From JAFGNV01 sp964612485 (GTDB lineage: Bacteria > Chloroflexota > Anaerolineae > 4572-78 > J111): DNA of 64,000 nucleotides. Position numbers and translations under genes: made by a program. The stretch spans positions 1 to 64,000 of the forward strand of contig CAZTFF010000004.1 in NCBI GenBank assembly GCA_964612485.1, written 5' to 3'. Of this stretch, positions 54,797 through 62,919 are shown one piece after another. A model generated the notes under the pieces. That model was given only the letters and a program-made list of their open reading frames with translations. It did no database searches and was not told where the DNA came from. Within the stretch, counting starts at the first letter, position 1. Each line of letters starts with the position of its first letter.

Positions 54797-54841
54797 TTGA
54801 CACAGCCAGAGATTCTTTTATAATAGAACATTAGTTCTATT
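54797..54841 (+). promoter_or_regulatory. Strong promoter with an overlapping palindromic operator
   Basis: TTGACA (54797-54802), 16-bp spacer, TATAAT (54819-54824). A perfect inverted repeat AATAGAAC-ATTA-GTTCTATT (54822-54841) overlaps the -10 and start region, a classic repressor-site placement. It drives the AT-rich 132-aa gene. Confidence 0.75.
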
Positions 54842-54875
54842 ATGGGATGAAATACATGAGGATGAAATAACTTAG

Positions 54876-55274
54876 ATGCGGTGGTTATTTGAATTTTTTG
54901 CTGTCTTTGATTGGATCACCCCCTCTGTAAATATATTTGAGCATATCGTTAACGATCCAACTCCTCTACAATCAAACAGTTGGACTTTTTTTATTCCCTA
55001 TAATAGGTCTATTGGAAATGGCTGGAATGCGTTCGATATTGAGAAACTGATGCGGGAAAATGGGGTCAAGATGTGGGGAACCCAAATTACGAATGGGGAT
55101 CTATTTTTTACTGTTAAGTTAGAACAGGCCCAGTGGGCTGAATACCTGTTGGTACGGCACGGAATCCCTATCAATGAAAAATTTCTAGGAGCACCTCGTC
55201 CCAAAAAACGTCAGCAAAAAAAGAAGAATGAGAAATTCTTTCTGGATGAATTTTTTGATGATTGGTTTGGTTAG
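54876..55274 (+). CDS. Unknown AT-rich 132-aa protein
   Basis: The N-terminal region is aromatic-rich (MRWLFEFFAVFDWITPSVN), the centre has an alpha/beta appearance (WNAFDIEKLMRENGVKMWGT) and the C-terminus is a basic stretch (PRPKKRQQKKKNEK) followed by an acidic, aromatic end. No known domain. It has a consensus promoter and operator, unlike most genes in this window, and low G+C. It may be part of a small acquired module with the divergent membrane protein. The SD is weak. Confidence 0.65.
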   Translation: MRWLFEFFAVFDWITPSVNIFEHIVNDPTPLQSNSWTFFIPYNRSIGNGWNAFDIEKLMRENGVKMWGTQITNGDLFFTVKLEQAQWAEYLLVRHGIPINEKFLGAPRPKKRQQKKKNEKFFLDEFFDDWFG

Positions 55275-55538
55275 AATTTTTTGGCGAGTCTGGCATGGGG
55301 TTATGAATTTGGATTTCCTTGCTCCAAATTTTAAATTTGCATCACTATATGTACTTGCCACGAGCATAAAGTAACAATTCTACCAGAGTGAAAAATGTTT
55401 TTTTATGCCCGTGCTGAGTATAACCTATTTTTTATTAAATCGGGAATTATCATAAATTATTACCTGCTTTATTGATGATTTTGTCGTAGTATATTGATAA
55501 AGGTTCCCTTGTCAATTGCTGGTGATATGTGTACTTCA

Positions 55539-55823
55539 TCACTCCCCATATTTAGCCTGCTCACGCAACTGCCGCTTTTTTTCCTGGGCGGCCTGCAACT
55601 CTTTGCGGCCAAAGACCGGCGGTTTAGCGGGGGTGCTTTCAGTTTCAACTTCACTATCAATAGTGCCGCCCTCGCCGCCGTGAACGGCCACCTGCGAGAT
55701 CAAGCGTTGCACGTCTTTTCCCTCACAGGCCGGGCAGATAATTTTGGGTGGTTTGTTAGGGTTGCGGATAAGTTTGTCGAAACGGTTCCCGCACTCAATA
55801 CATTCGTATTCATAAATTGGCAT
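55539..55823 (-). CDS. FmdB-type zinc-ribbon regulatory protein
   Basis: 94 aa. The N-terminal zinc ribbon starts MPIYEYECIECGNRFD and is completed by ICPACEGKDVQRL, as in FmdB family proteins; the C-terminal half is a charged helix (RKELQAAQEKKRQLREQAKY). Role is not established; the family is often called a putative regulator. SD AAGGAA 6 nt upstream. Confidence 0.9.
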   Translation of the reverse strand: MPIYEYECIECGNRFDKLIRNPNKPPKIICPACEGKDVQRLISQVAVHGGEGGTIDSEVETESTPAKPPVFGRKELQAAQEKKRQLREQAKYGE

Positions 55824-55884
55824 TGTATTTCCTTAGATTACAACTATAGGTGATCGGAATGGGTGCTGTTATTATACCACATCT

Positions 55885-57207
55885 TTACACCCGATCCTCA
55901 GCCCCCACTTTCATCATCACCACGCCGTTGAGCATTTTGGGGTAAAAATCGGTGGATTTTTGCGGCATGCGTTCCCCGGCTACGGTGCAGGCGCGCACCT
56001 GCTCGATGCGGGTGGGATTCATCAACAGCAGGCAGTCAGCCTCGCCCTTCTCTACGGCAGTGTAACCTTGATCGGGGTTGCGAATGAAATTTACCTTCTC
56101 TTTGGTAGCCACGGCTTCTTTATCAATATCCAGCACCCGCTCGATGAACAACTCGTGCAGCACCGAGACATCCAGCGTGCGCCAGGCCAGGTGCCGGTCG
56201 GGCAGAAGTTGTTCCATTGTTTCGGCGCTGCGCAGGGTGAACAGGGCATAATTGCCGTCGTACAGGCCAAAGCTGGGCAGCGGCTCGGATTTGGCTCTTT
56301 CCAGGGCCGCCTCCAGCGTGGGGCGGTTAACAACCGGCGTGATCTCAAAATATTCGCCGGCGCGCTGCAACAATTCATCGTGGTTCAGTTTTAAGTTGGC
56401 CTTGATCAGCCGGTGGGTGGGCAAAATGACCAGGCCGGGATCATCCATACTCACCAGCGTGACCAGCCGGTAGTTGAAAGCGGCATTGACCGGCGCGTCG
56501 GGATATTTTTTTTGCATCTCCTCGCGGTAGATAACGGCGGTCTGGTAGCGGTGGTGGCCGTCGGCCACAATTAAATTGGGTTTGCGGTTCATCGTTTCGC
56601 TTACCGTCTCAATAATATTCGGGTCGGTGACGGCCCACAGCTTTTGTTCTACCTCATCTTCCACCACCAATTCGCGGAATTCCAGCGGTGGTTGTTGGGC
56701 CAGGGCCGGCTCCAGCCGGGTGTCAATATCGGTGCCGGGATAAAGCATAAAAATACTGCCAAAATTGGCCGCCGTGCTGTGGATCAACCGGACCCGATCT
56801 TCCATTGATTTGGGCAGAATTTGCTCGTGGGGCAGCACAATGCCCGCTTCATAGGGGGTGACTTCCAGCGCGGCAATCAATCCTTTGCGGGTGCGGCGGC
56901 TGCCGTCGGCCAGGGTGTAGGTTTGGTGGGTGATATACAAGGCGGGAGAGGCAGCTTGTCTCAAAATTCCTTCGCGTAGCCATTGTTGGTATGAATCCTG
57001 AGCGCGGGTGTAGATATTGTTGGTCTCATCATCATCTGAATGCTCTTTGCCTTTGATGACGCGCGTAATATTGTAGGGGCTTAGATCATAATATTTTTCC
57101 TGGCGATCAATATTGATACGATCATGGGGCTGGCTGACCACTTCAGACAGGTCGGCGAACTGATGGGGGTCATACCGGACTCCCCGAAACGGTTTGATGT
57201 TAACCAT
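55885..57207 (-). CDS. DUF1015 family protein
   Basis: 440 aa, matching the DUF1015 family by NIKPFRGVRYDPHQFADLSEVV at the start (shown in part), the SQPHDRIN and IVADGHHRYQTAVIYREEM motifs and the LPTHRLIK segment. The family is widespread in bacteria and archaea; the exact role in this organism is unknown. The ATG at 57207 has GAGGAG about 6 nt upstream; the upstream frame is rejected. It is a single minus-strand gene next to FmdB. Confidence 0.9.
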   Translation of the reverse strand: MVNIKPFRGVRYDPHQFADLSEVVSQPHDRINIDRQEKYYDLSPYNITRVIKGKEHSDDDETNNIYTRAQDSYQQWLREGILRQAASPALYITHQTYTLADGSRRTRKGLIAALEVTPYEAGIVLPHEQILPKSMEDRVRLIHSTAANFGSIFMLYPGTDIDTRLEPALAQQPPLEFRELVVEDEVEQKLWAVTDPNIIETVSETMNRKPNLIVADGHHRYQTAVIYREEMQKKYPDAPVNAAFNYRLVTLVSMDDPGLVILPTHRLIKANLKLNHDELLQRAGEYFEITPVVNRPTLEAALERAKSEPLPSFGLYDGNYALFTLRSAETMEQLLPDRHLAWRTLDVSVLHELFIERVLDIDKEAVATKEKVNFIRNPDQGYTAVEKGEADCLLLMNPTRIEQVRACTVAGERMPQKSTDFYPKMLNGVVMMKVGAEDRV

Positions 57208-57348
57208 AGCTCTCCTCTTTTTCCAGGGACCCAACGTCCCAAATCAGCCTCACATTTTGCCTGAAATCGGTGTGAGTGGCAAACTGTAGGTAAGCTTGTG
57301 GTCAGGTTTATTGTATTCTTAGGTTAAAAAGTTTGGCGGAGAGATAAA

Positions 57349-58047
57349 ATGAGAGCCTGTATTTTTGTAGACGACCCTAATGAGGGCGATATACTCAAAC
57401 CGGTGTTGACACGCGCCGGTTTGGACGTGAGCGTCAGCGCCAAGCTGGCCCCGGTCCTGGAAAATTGGCCGGAAGCTTCGGCTGAGTTGGTGTTGTTGGC
57501 TACAGACACCATTGATACCGTGTTAAAAAAAGTTACCGATGTTCGGGCTGCCACGCAGGTTCCCCTCCTGGTGATGGCCGATGCGCTCTCCGAAGCGCAA
57601 ATCTGCACTATTTTGACAGCCGGAGCCGATCTGGTGCTGCTCCGGCCCGTATCGCCGCGAATCTTGGCCCTCTATGCCCAGGTTCTGTTGCGCCGCGTTG
57701 AAACAGTGCCCTCGTTTATGTTGACCTCGCTGGATTTGGATGAAATTGCCCTCGATCCGGCCACGCGAACCGTCATGGTCAAAGATCGGGAACCGGTTCG
57801 CCTTACCCACCTGGAGTTCAGGCTGCTCTACGTGTTGATGAATAACCGGGAGCAGGTTGTCCCCACGGATTTAATTGTAGAGCGCGTGTGGGGTTACGAC
57901 GGCGGCGGCGACCGCGAATTGGTGCGGGGCCTCATCAGCCGGCTGCGCCGCAAATTGGAACCGGACCCGGAGTACCCCCGCTTTATTCAAACCATCACCG
58001 GAGTGGGTTATATGTTTACGTTAGAAGAGGTCAATTCATCATTTTGA
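57349..58047 (+). CDS. OmpR-type response regulator with a degenerate receiver
   Basis: 232 aa. The N-terminal receiver-like domain (about 1-120) lacks the phosphorylated Asp: the expected LVLLD reads ELVLLATDTID, and the conserved Lys at the end of the domain is Arg (LLRPVSP). The C-terminal winged helix (about 135-225) is an OmpR/PhoB output domain (RLTHLEFRLLYVLMNNREQV ... RLRRKLEPDPEYPRFIQTI). It therefore looks like an atypical regulator that responds without phosphorylation. No histidine kinase is adjacent. Confidence 0.85.
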   Translation: MRACIFVDDPNEGDILKPVLTRAGLDVSVSAKLAPVLENWPEASAELVLLATDTIDTVLKKVTDVRAATQVPLLVMADALSEAQICTILTAGADLVLLRPVSPRILALYAQVLLRRVETVPSFMLTSLDLDEIALDPATRTVMVKDREPVRLTHLEFRLLYVLMNNREQVVPTDLIVERVWGYDGGGDRELVRGLISRLRRKLEPDPEYPRFIQTITGVGYMFTLEEVNSSF

Positions 58048-58176
58048 ACATAATTGGTAGATCAGCGGCATCTATTACACAAGAATTGCACGACGATTAC
58101 ATCCATTTTGAACACTTCCCGGCTATAATCTCCTTTCGAGTTTGTTTGAAAGAAGTTTATATTTGAGGAGGTCAAT

Positions 58177-58368
58177 ATGAGTTACTTCAATATGGAAAAT
58201 GAACTGCACTATCGTTACCATGAGTTGTCCAAAGAGTTGGATCAAGCCCGTTTGATCAAACAAGTTCAGGAACCCACCTCCGGATTTTCGGTGCGTCTCT
58301 TGCAAAATTTGGGCGATACCTTGATCTCGGTGGGGCAAAGTCTGAAAACATTGTCGCTTTCACTCTAG
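58177..58368 (+). CDS. Small protein of unknown function (63 aa), copy A
   Basis: 63 aa. It starts with YFNMENELHYRYHELSKELD and has a helical middle and a short amphipathic end (LGDTLISVGQSLKTLSLSL). The SD GAGGAGG and a following terminator support real expression. A second short protein at 62713-62871 has a similar front (YF..DYES...HYKDLL) and a similar ending. Function unknown; a possible peripheral membrane peptide. Confidence 0.75.
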   Translation: MSYFNMENELHYRYHELSKELDQARLIKQVQEPTSGFSVRLLQNLGDTLISVGQSLKTLSLSL

Positions 58369-58398
58369 CACCCAACAGCAACGATTGCTGATTTTTTC

Positions 58399-58436
58399 AA
58401 AAGGACTTGGAGAGTAAACCTCCAAGTCCTTTTTTG
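58399..58436 (+). terminator. Rho-independent terminator
   Basis: AAAAGGACTTGGAG (58399-58412) pairs with CTCCAAGTCCTTTT (58420-58433), 7-nt loop, followed by T. It ends the small-protein gene at 58368. Confidence 0.9.
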
Positions 58437-58537
58437 TTATTTCCCGCTCAACAAGATTTCTAAGATCAATTTTTTGTTATATAATCCGAGTATCTTCGGG
58501 AACCCGTGGCAATTTATATGCCTCACCAACATCTTTT

Positions 58538-61030
58538 ATGAAAATCAATCTTCAACGCAACGCATTGGTTTGGCACATTCTGGTATTTCTATTAGCCAAT
58601 GGCCTGCTGCTGATTGCGCCGCCCACGAGCGCCCTGCGTGACATCGCCGCGCTGTTTTTGTTGTTTTTTATCCCCGGCTGGGTCTGGCTGCCGGTGTTCT
58701 TGAATCACCCGCTCGATAGTGCCGGACGGCTCACGCTGGCGGTGGGCCTTTCCCTGGCGTTCAGCGCGCTGGCTGCGATAGCGGCGGTGTACCTGCCCGG
58801 CGCGCTCACCGCCAATCAGGTATGGCTTACCGTGAACGCCCTCACGCTGGCCGGGCTTATTTTTTCCTGGCGAACTTCTCGATCCCCCGGCGGCGGTTCT
58901 ATGGCCTGGCCGGTGATGATCGGGCTGGCCGCTCTCATTTTGCTGGCGGTGGTGCTGCGCTTTCCCCGGCTGGGTTATGCCGAATTCCACGAAGACGAGG
59001 CCGAAGCATTGATGTTGGGCGTCCGTCTCTTTCAGGGCGAAGATTACGCCCTTTTCCTGCATCGCAAAGGCCCGGCCCAGATGCTGGTTCCGGTAGCCGT
59101 GTGGCTGCTGGCCGGCCATATCACCGAAACCCTGGCCCGTTTTCCCTTTGCCCTCAGCAGCGTTCTCAGCGTAGTTACACTTTTTTTGATCGGGCGGCGC
59201 TGGTTTGGCTGGACGGCTGGAATTCTGGCCGCGCTGTTGTGGGCGGTGCATGGCTACGCCATTGGTTTTGGGCGTATGGTGCAATATCAGGCCCTGATTT
59301 TCTTTTTGGGGCCGCTGGCTATCTACGCCCTTTATCTGGCCTGGAACAACCGGCAATCCCGCCTGCAAATCGCAGCCGCGATTTTGTTGGCCGTCTGCTT
59401 GCTTGCTCATTTTGATGCCCTGCTGCTGCTGCCCGCTGCCGCCTATTTGTGGCTGCTTCTTATCCGGCAAAATCAGCGGTTGGTTACGGCAATTTCGTTG
59501 TTGATCTTCTTGACCCTGCTGGCCGCCTTCTACATCCCCTACCTGCTCGATCCCGAATTTAGTAACACCGCAGCCTATCTGTCCGAGTCGCGAGTAAAAC
59601 CGGGGCTGCTCTACAACAATCTGGATGTCTTGCGCCGGTTAGATCAGGAATACAGTTCTCATTTTTATTTGCCGCTGCTGGCGGGCGGGTTGATCGCTTT
59701 TGTGGTGTGGCAGAGCCAACGCCTGGCAGCTAAAGGCCGGTGGATCGTTGCCGGGCTGGGCGTGCTGGCCGCATCCACCTGGTTCTGGCCCAATCTCTGG
59801 CAGGCGGATACTTTTAGCCTGGCGCTGTTCCCCTGGATTCTGTGGGGCCTGTTCTGGATTTGGATCTCCCCCACAGTTGAAGCCCGGACTGCCTGGATTT
59901 TAGGCGGCGCTCCCTTCATGGGCTACGTTTTCCTGGTTGATGACCCCCGCACCCATCTTTACATTCTGTATCCGGGCGCAATCTTGATGGCCGGCGCCGG
60001 CTGGGCCTGGCTGCTGGACGCCGCCAACCGGTGGCACATCAAAGGAAATAACGTTTTGTTGAAGAATAAATTCCGCCCGCTTGCGCTCCTGCTTCTTCTC
60101 TTTGGCGTGGTACTGCTGGGGCTGATAGGAGGGTACGCAGTCATTATCTTTCTATCCAACGAGTCCGGCCTCACCCAAACCCGGCAGCAATGGGATGGAT
60201 CATTGGCGGAGGTTGTGTACGATGACCTGCCCGATACGCGAGACTACTTTGGCTACCCCAAAAAAGAAGGCTGGAAGGCCATTGGCGCGCTGCGCGCGCA
60301 GGGCCATTTCCCTGGCGATTTTCGCAGCATGAACGAGGATTTTATCATCCCTATCTGGTACAATTACAGCCAGGCGCGTTCCTGTTACAACACGCCGGCC
60401 CAATATTTTGTGCGCGCGCCGGGCCTGGAAACGATCCCCACCGTCCGGGGCTACGCCGAAACGGCCCGCATTGAGCGGGAAAATGAAGTTCGGCTGCGCA
60501 TCTTTTCGGCAGGGGCTGCGCCGCCGCAGCCGGTGCCGCTTTACCCGGTTGAAGAATGGGAAACCGCCTTTGACCGGCAGGCCACCCCACTCAATTTTGC
60601 GCGGCAGGCGGACCCGGCCAAAATGGTGGAGGCGGTATTTGGCTCGGCCATCAAATTTGTGGGGTACACCCTGCCCTCGGCCACCGTCGCGCCCGGCGAT
60701 ACGCTTTATCTTGATCTCTACTGGCGGGCGTTGGCCGAGCCGGGTGATAATTATCGGGCTTTTGTGCATCTGACGGACGGCGCCACCTTATGGGCGCAGC
60801 AGGATGATGATCCGGCCTGCCGTTTGCCCACATCGGTGTGGCGTACCGGCCAGCGGGGCCGGGGGCAGTTCCGTTTGCAACTTGATCCGGCTACCCCGCC
60901 GGGCCGGTATCCGCTCATTATTGGCCTGTACCACGCCGGCACCCTGGAACGTTTGCCCCTCACCGCTGGAACAGCCGGCCAACCGGGCGATGATTTTCTC
61001 TGGCTGCAAGATATACAAGTTATTGAATAA
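58538..61030 (+). CDS. Multi-pass glycosyltransferase of the GT-C/GT39-like type
   Basis: 830 aa. About 14 membrane helices with the acidic loop FHEDEAEALMLGVRLFQGED at about residues 149-168, the DxD-like signature of lipid-linked-sugar transferases. A large extracytoplasmic C-terminal part (about 540-830) contains beta-rich segments (DTLYLDLYWRAL, PPGRYPLIIGLYH). Likely transfers a sugar from a polyprenyl-phosphate donor to a cell-surface acceptor. The start is supported by the first helix; the SD is weak. The gene for an SGNH hydrolase follows after a palindrome. Confidence 0.85.
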   Translation: MKINLQRNALVWHILVFLLANGLLLIAPPTSALRDIAALFLLFFIPGWVWLPVFLNHPLDSAGRLTLAVGLSLAFSALAAIAAVYLPGALTANQVWLTVNALTLAGLIFSWRTSRSPGGGSMAWPVMIGLAALILLAVVLRFPRLGYAEFHEDEAEALMLGVRLFQGEDYALFLHRKGPAQMLVPVAVWLLAGHITETLARFPFALSSVLSVVTLFLIGRRWFGWTAGILAALLWAVHGYAIGFGRMVQYQALIFFLGPLAIYALYLAWNNRQSRLQIAAAILLAVCLLAHFDALLLLPAAAYLWLLLIRQNQRLVTAISLLIFLTLLAAFYIPYLLDPEFSNTAAYLSESRVKPGLLYNNLDVLRRLDQEYSSHFYLPLLAGGLIAFVVWQSQRLAAKGRWIVAGLGVLAASTWFWPNLWQADTFSLALFPWILWGLFWIWISPTVEARTAWILGGAPFMGYVFLVDDPRTHLYILYPGAILMAGAGWAWLLDAANRWHIKGNNVLLKNKFRPLALLLLLFGVVLLGLIGGYAVIIFLSNESGLTQTRQQWDGSLAEVVYDDLPDTRDYFGYPKKEGWKAIGALRAQGHFPGDFRSMNEDFIIPIWYNYSQARSCYNTPAQYFVRAPGLETIPTVRGYAETARIERENEVRLRIFSAGAAPPQPVPLYPVEEWETAFDRQATPLNFARQADPAKMVEAVFGSAIKFVGYTLPSATVAPGDTLYLDLYWRALAEPGDNYRAFVHLTDGATLWAQQDDDPACRLPTSVWRTGQRGRGQFRLQLDPATPPGRYPLIIGLYHAGTLERLPLTAGTAGQPGDDFLWLQDIQVIE

Positions 61031-61037
61031 ATGTTGC

Positions 61038-61101
61038 TCTGAGCGCAGCGAAGAATCCCCTGGTTCTCGAGGGGGGAGCCTCCTACTATCGCTCGGAGTG
61101 A
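61038..61101. repeat. Intergenic palindrome of GAGCGCAGCGAAGAATC words
   Basis: Left half CTCTGAGCGCAGCGAAGAA, right half TATCGCTCGGAGTGACATT, with a GC-rich centre holding CCCCTGGTTCTCGAGGGG. It resembles a dispersed bacterial palindrome type. Confidence 0.7.
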
Positions 61102-61177
61102 CATTTTGAAGTAATTTTGCAGCCAAATTTGATTTAAGAAACACACTTTAAACTCACCAAGACCCTGAGAGAAACTA

Positions 61178-62410
61178 ATGTCACCCAACCGCCCTGTCAC
61201 CAAACCGTCAAAATTATGGAGTGGGATTTTTCTGGCCCTGATCAGTATATGCCTTACTCTGTTCGCGCTTGAAATTTTGGTTCGATTGTTAGCGCCCCCT
61301 TACCCGGTAGATACCGGCAAAATTTTTTCCTGTGATCCTACCCTGGGATGGACGGGCGCGCCTGATTTTCAGGATATATTTGAGGATGACAATTTTCGGC
61401 AGGCGCTGTCATTCAATGCGCTGGGTATGCACGATACCGATCATGCCTGGGCCAAACCCGCTAACACCTTCCGTATGCTAATGTTGGGCGATTCATTTGT
61501 CCAGGCCATTCAGGTTAACGAAACCGAGACCGCGCATCAAGTTTTGGAAGATCGATTGAACGCCGCATCGCCGGGCCAAAATTTCGAGGTCATTAGCAGC
61601 GGCGTGGTGAATTGGGGCACCAATCAACAACTGGTTTATTACCGCGAACAAGGCCGCCGGTTTGAACCGGACCTGGTTATTTTAATGCTCTACCTGGGGA
61701 ACGATTTTCAGGATAACTTGCCGGGCAATGTCATGACCATCGATGGTTTTAACTGTTATGCGCCCTATTTCGCCTTATGTGAAAGTGAATTCTATCCCAC
61801 CTCATTGACTTATGCCCCCGGTTTCAGCCGGATGGGAGATGTCTGTTCTCCCTTACAGCGATGGATCATAAACGGGGCGGGTCAATCCTACCAAATTTCC
61901 CGGCTGTATCGGCAAATCGAGCCGTTGATTGTTGCCCGGTATCCCCGTGAAGAATTTGGCAAAGATTTCCCCCTGGATTTTGCTGCCCTCTATTTACCCG
62001 ATGAGGAACCCGCCTTGCGGCGCGCTTACCAACTCACCGAGGCCACTATTGCCCAACTCAGGCAAGAGGTTGAGGCAGATGGCGCCCGATTTGCTGTGGC
62101 ATTGATCAGCCCGTGGCCGGTGATCCGGCTCCAGATGCTAACGCCGGCTGAACAGGCCGTATTTCTAAAAGACAATCCCCAATTTACCCAGGCGCAAATC
62201 GACCGGCCCAATCAGCGGATGATCGAGTTTTTGACCGCCCAAAATATCCCCTTTATCGACCTGACCCAACCCATGATCGCCTACTCCTCGGCGCGGGGTC
62301 GGGTACCGCTTTACATTATTGGCGAAGGCCATTGGACGGCTGAAGGGAATCAAGTTGCCGGTAATTTGGTGGCTGATTGGCTGGCAAGGGAGGCGCTTTT
62401 GGCGAAGTAG
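61178..62410 (+). CDS. SGNH/GDSL-family hydrolase, membrane-anchored
   Basis: 410 aa. One N-terminal membrane helix (about 12-38), then an extracytoplasmic SGNH fold: block I MLGDSFVQAIQVNETE holds the Ser, the Gly/Asn blocks follow, and the C-terminal GEGHWTAEGNQVAG holds the catalytic His. Such proteins often esterify or de-esterify polysaccharides or lipids at the surface. It directly follows the GT-C transferase, suggesting joint work on a surface glycan. Substrate unknown. Confidence 0.88.
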   Translation: MSPNRPVTKPSKLWSGIFLALISICLTLFALEILVRLLAPPYPVDTGKIFSCDPTLGWTGAPDFQDIFEDDNFRQALSFNALGMHDTDHAWAKPANTFRMLMLGDSFVQAIQVNETETAHQVLEDRLNAASPGQNFEVISSGVVNWGTNQQLVYYREQGRRFEPDLVILMLYLGNDFQDNLPGNVMTIDGFNCYAPYFALCESEFYPTSLTYAPGFSRMGDVCSPLQRWIINGAGQSYQISRLYRQIEPLIVARYPREEFGKDFPLDFAALYLPDEEPALRRAYQLTEATIAQLRQEVEADGARFAVALISPWPVIRLQMLTPAEQAVFLKDNPQFTQAQIDRPNQRMIEFLTAQNIPFIDLTQPMIAYSSARGRVPLYIIGEGHWTAEGNQVAGNLVADWLAREALLAK

Positions 62411-62484
62411 CGTTGCCTGTTCAGGTTATCATGCTTCCAAAACCGCCGAAAAATAATATTAAACATTATGCGTCATTAACCAGG

Positions 62485-62533
62485 CAGCATCCTGAGTAGC
62501 CGGAGCGTAGCGCAGGCGTATCGAAGGGTGCTG
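62485..62533. repeat. Short imperfect palindrome
   Basis: CAGCATCCT (62485-62493) and AGGGTGCTG (62525-62533) enclose GAGCGTAGCGCAGG words, like dispersed bacterial palindromes that contain CCTGAGC and CGAAGGGT. Confidence 0.6.
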
Positions 62534-62568
62534 CTTTGAAAGTTAATTGTGTAATTACACGTAATCGG

Positions 62569-62618
62569 TTTTTGAATCAAAATTCCGGCCTGATCAGGCC
62601 GGAATTTTGATTCAAAAA
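62569..62618. repeat. Perfect 50-bp palindrome without loop
   Basis: The 25-bp half, core GAATCAAAATTCCGGCCTGA, is followed directly by its exact complement. With T-rich and A-rich outer ends it could act as a terminator on both strands. An exact, loopless palindrome of this size is rare. Confidence 0.9.
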
Positions 62619-62712
62619 GTGTGAGACGCTTTTTGGGACATTTGCGGGACGTTTATTCGTTATACTTTCGGTAAATAAGATTGGTTGTGAGCCAAAAAGT
62701 TGGAGGTTAACG

Positions 62713-62871
62713 ATGTATTTCGCCAATGATTATGAATCAAGAAAAGAACATTACAAAGACTTGCTGCGTGAAGCGGAAAAAGAGCGGCTTATCGGTCGGG
62801 TAATTTCTGCCGGTAACAAGTCGAATATCTGGCAGAATATTATTGGATTGCTGTCGCGGTCACACCGATAA
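62713..62871 (+). CDS. Small protein of unknown function (52 aa), copy B
   Basis: 52 aa (MYFANDYESRKEHYKDLLRE at the start). The pattern YF..DYE....HYKDLLREAEKERLI and the hydrophobic end NIWQNIIGLLSRS resemble the 63-aa protein at 58177. SD GGAGG about 7 nt upstream. The region is helical with a short amphipathic tail. It is 48 bp before the MFS gene, so the two may be co-transcribed. Confidence 0.72.
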   Translation: MYFANDYESRKEHYKDLLREAEKERLIGRVISAGNKSNIWQNIIGLLSRSHR

Positions 62872-62919
62872 ATAGCTCGAGCGCAGCAATAACAACCCAG
62901 ATAAACCTGAGGCAATGAA

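Larger units (their letters stand above)
62411..62712. other. 302-bp intergenic region with two palindromes
   Basis: Contains the repeat at 62485-62533 and the perfect 50-bp palindrome at 62569-62618. No gene or RNA is seen otherwise. Confidence 0.5.
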
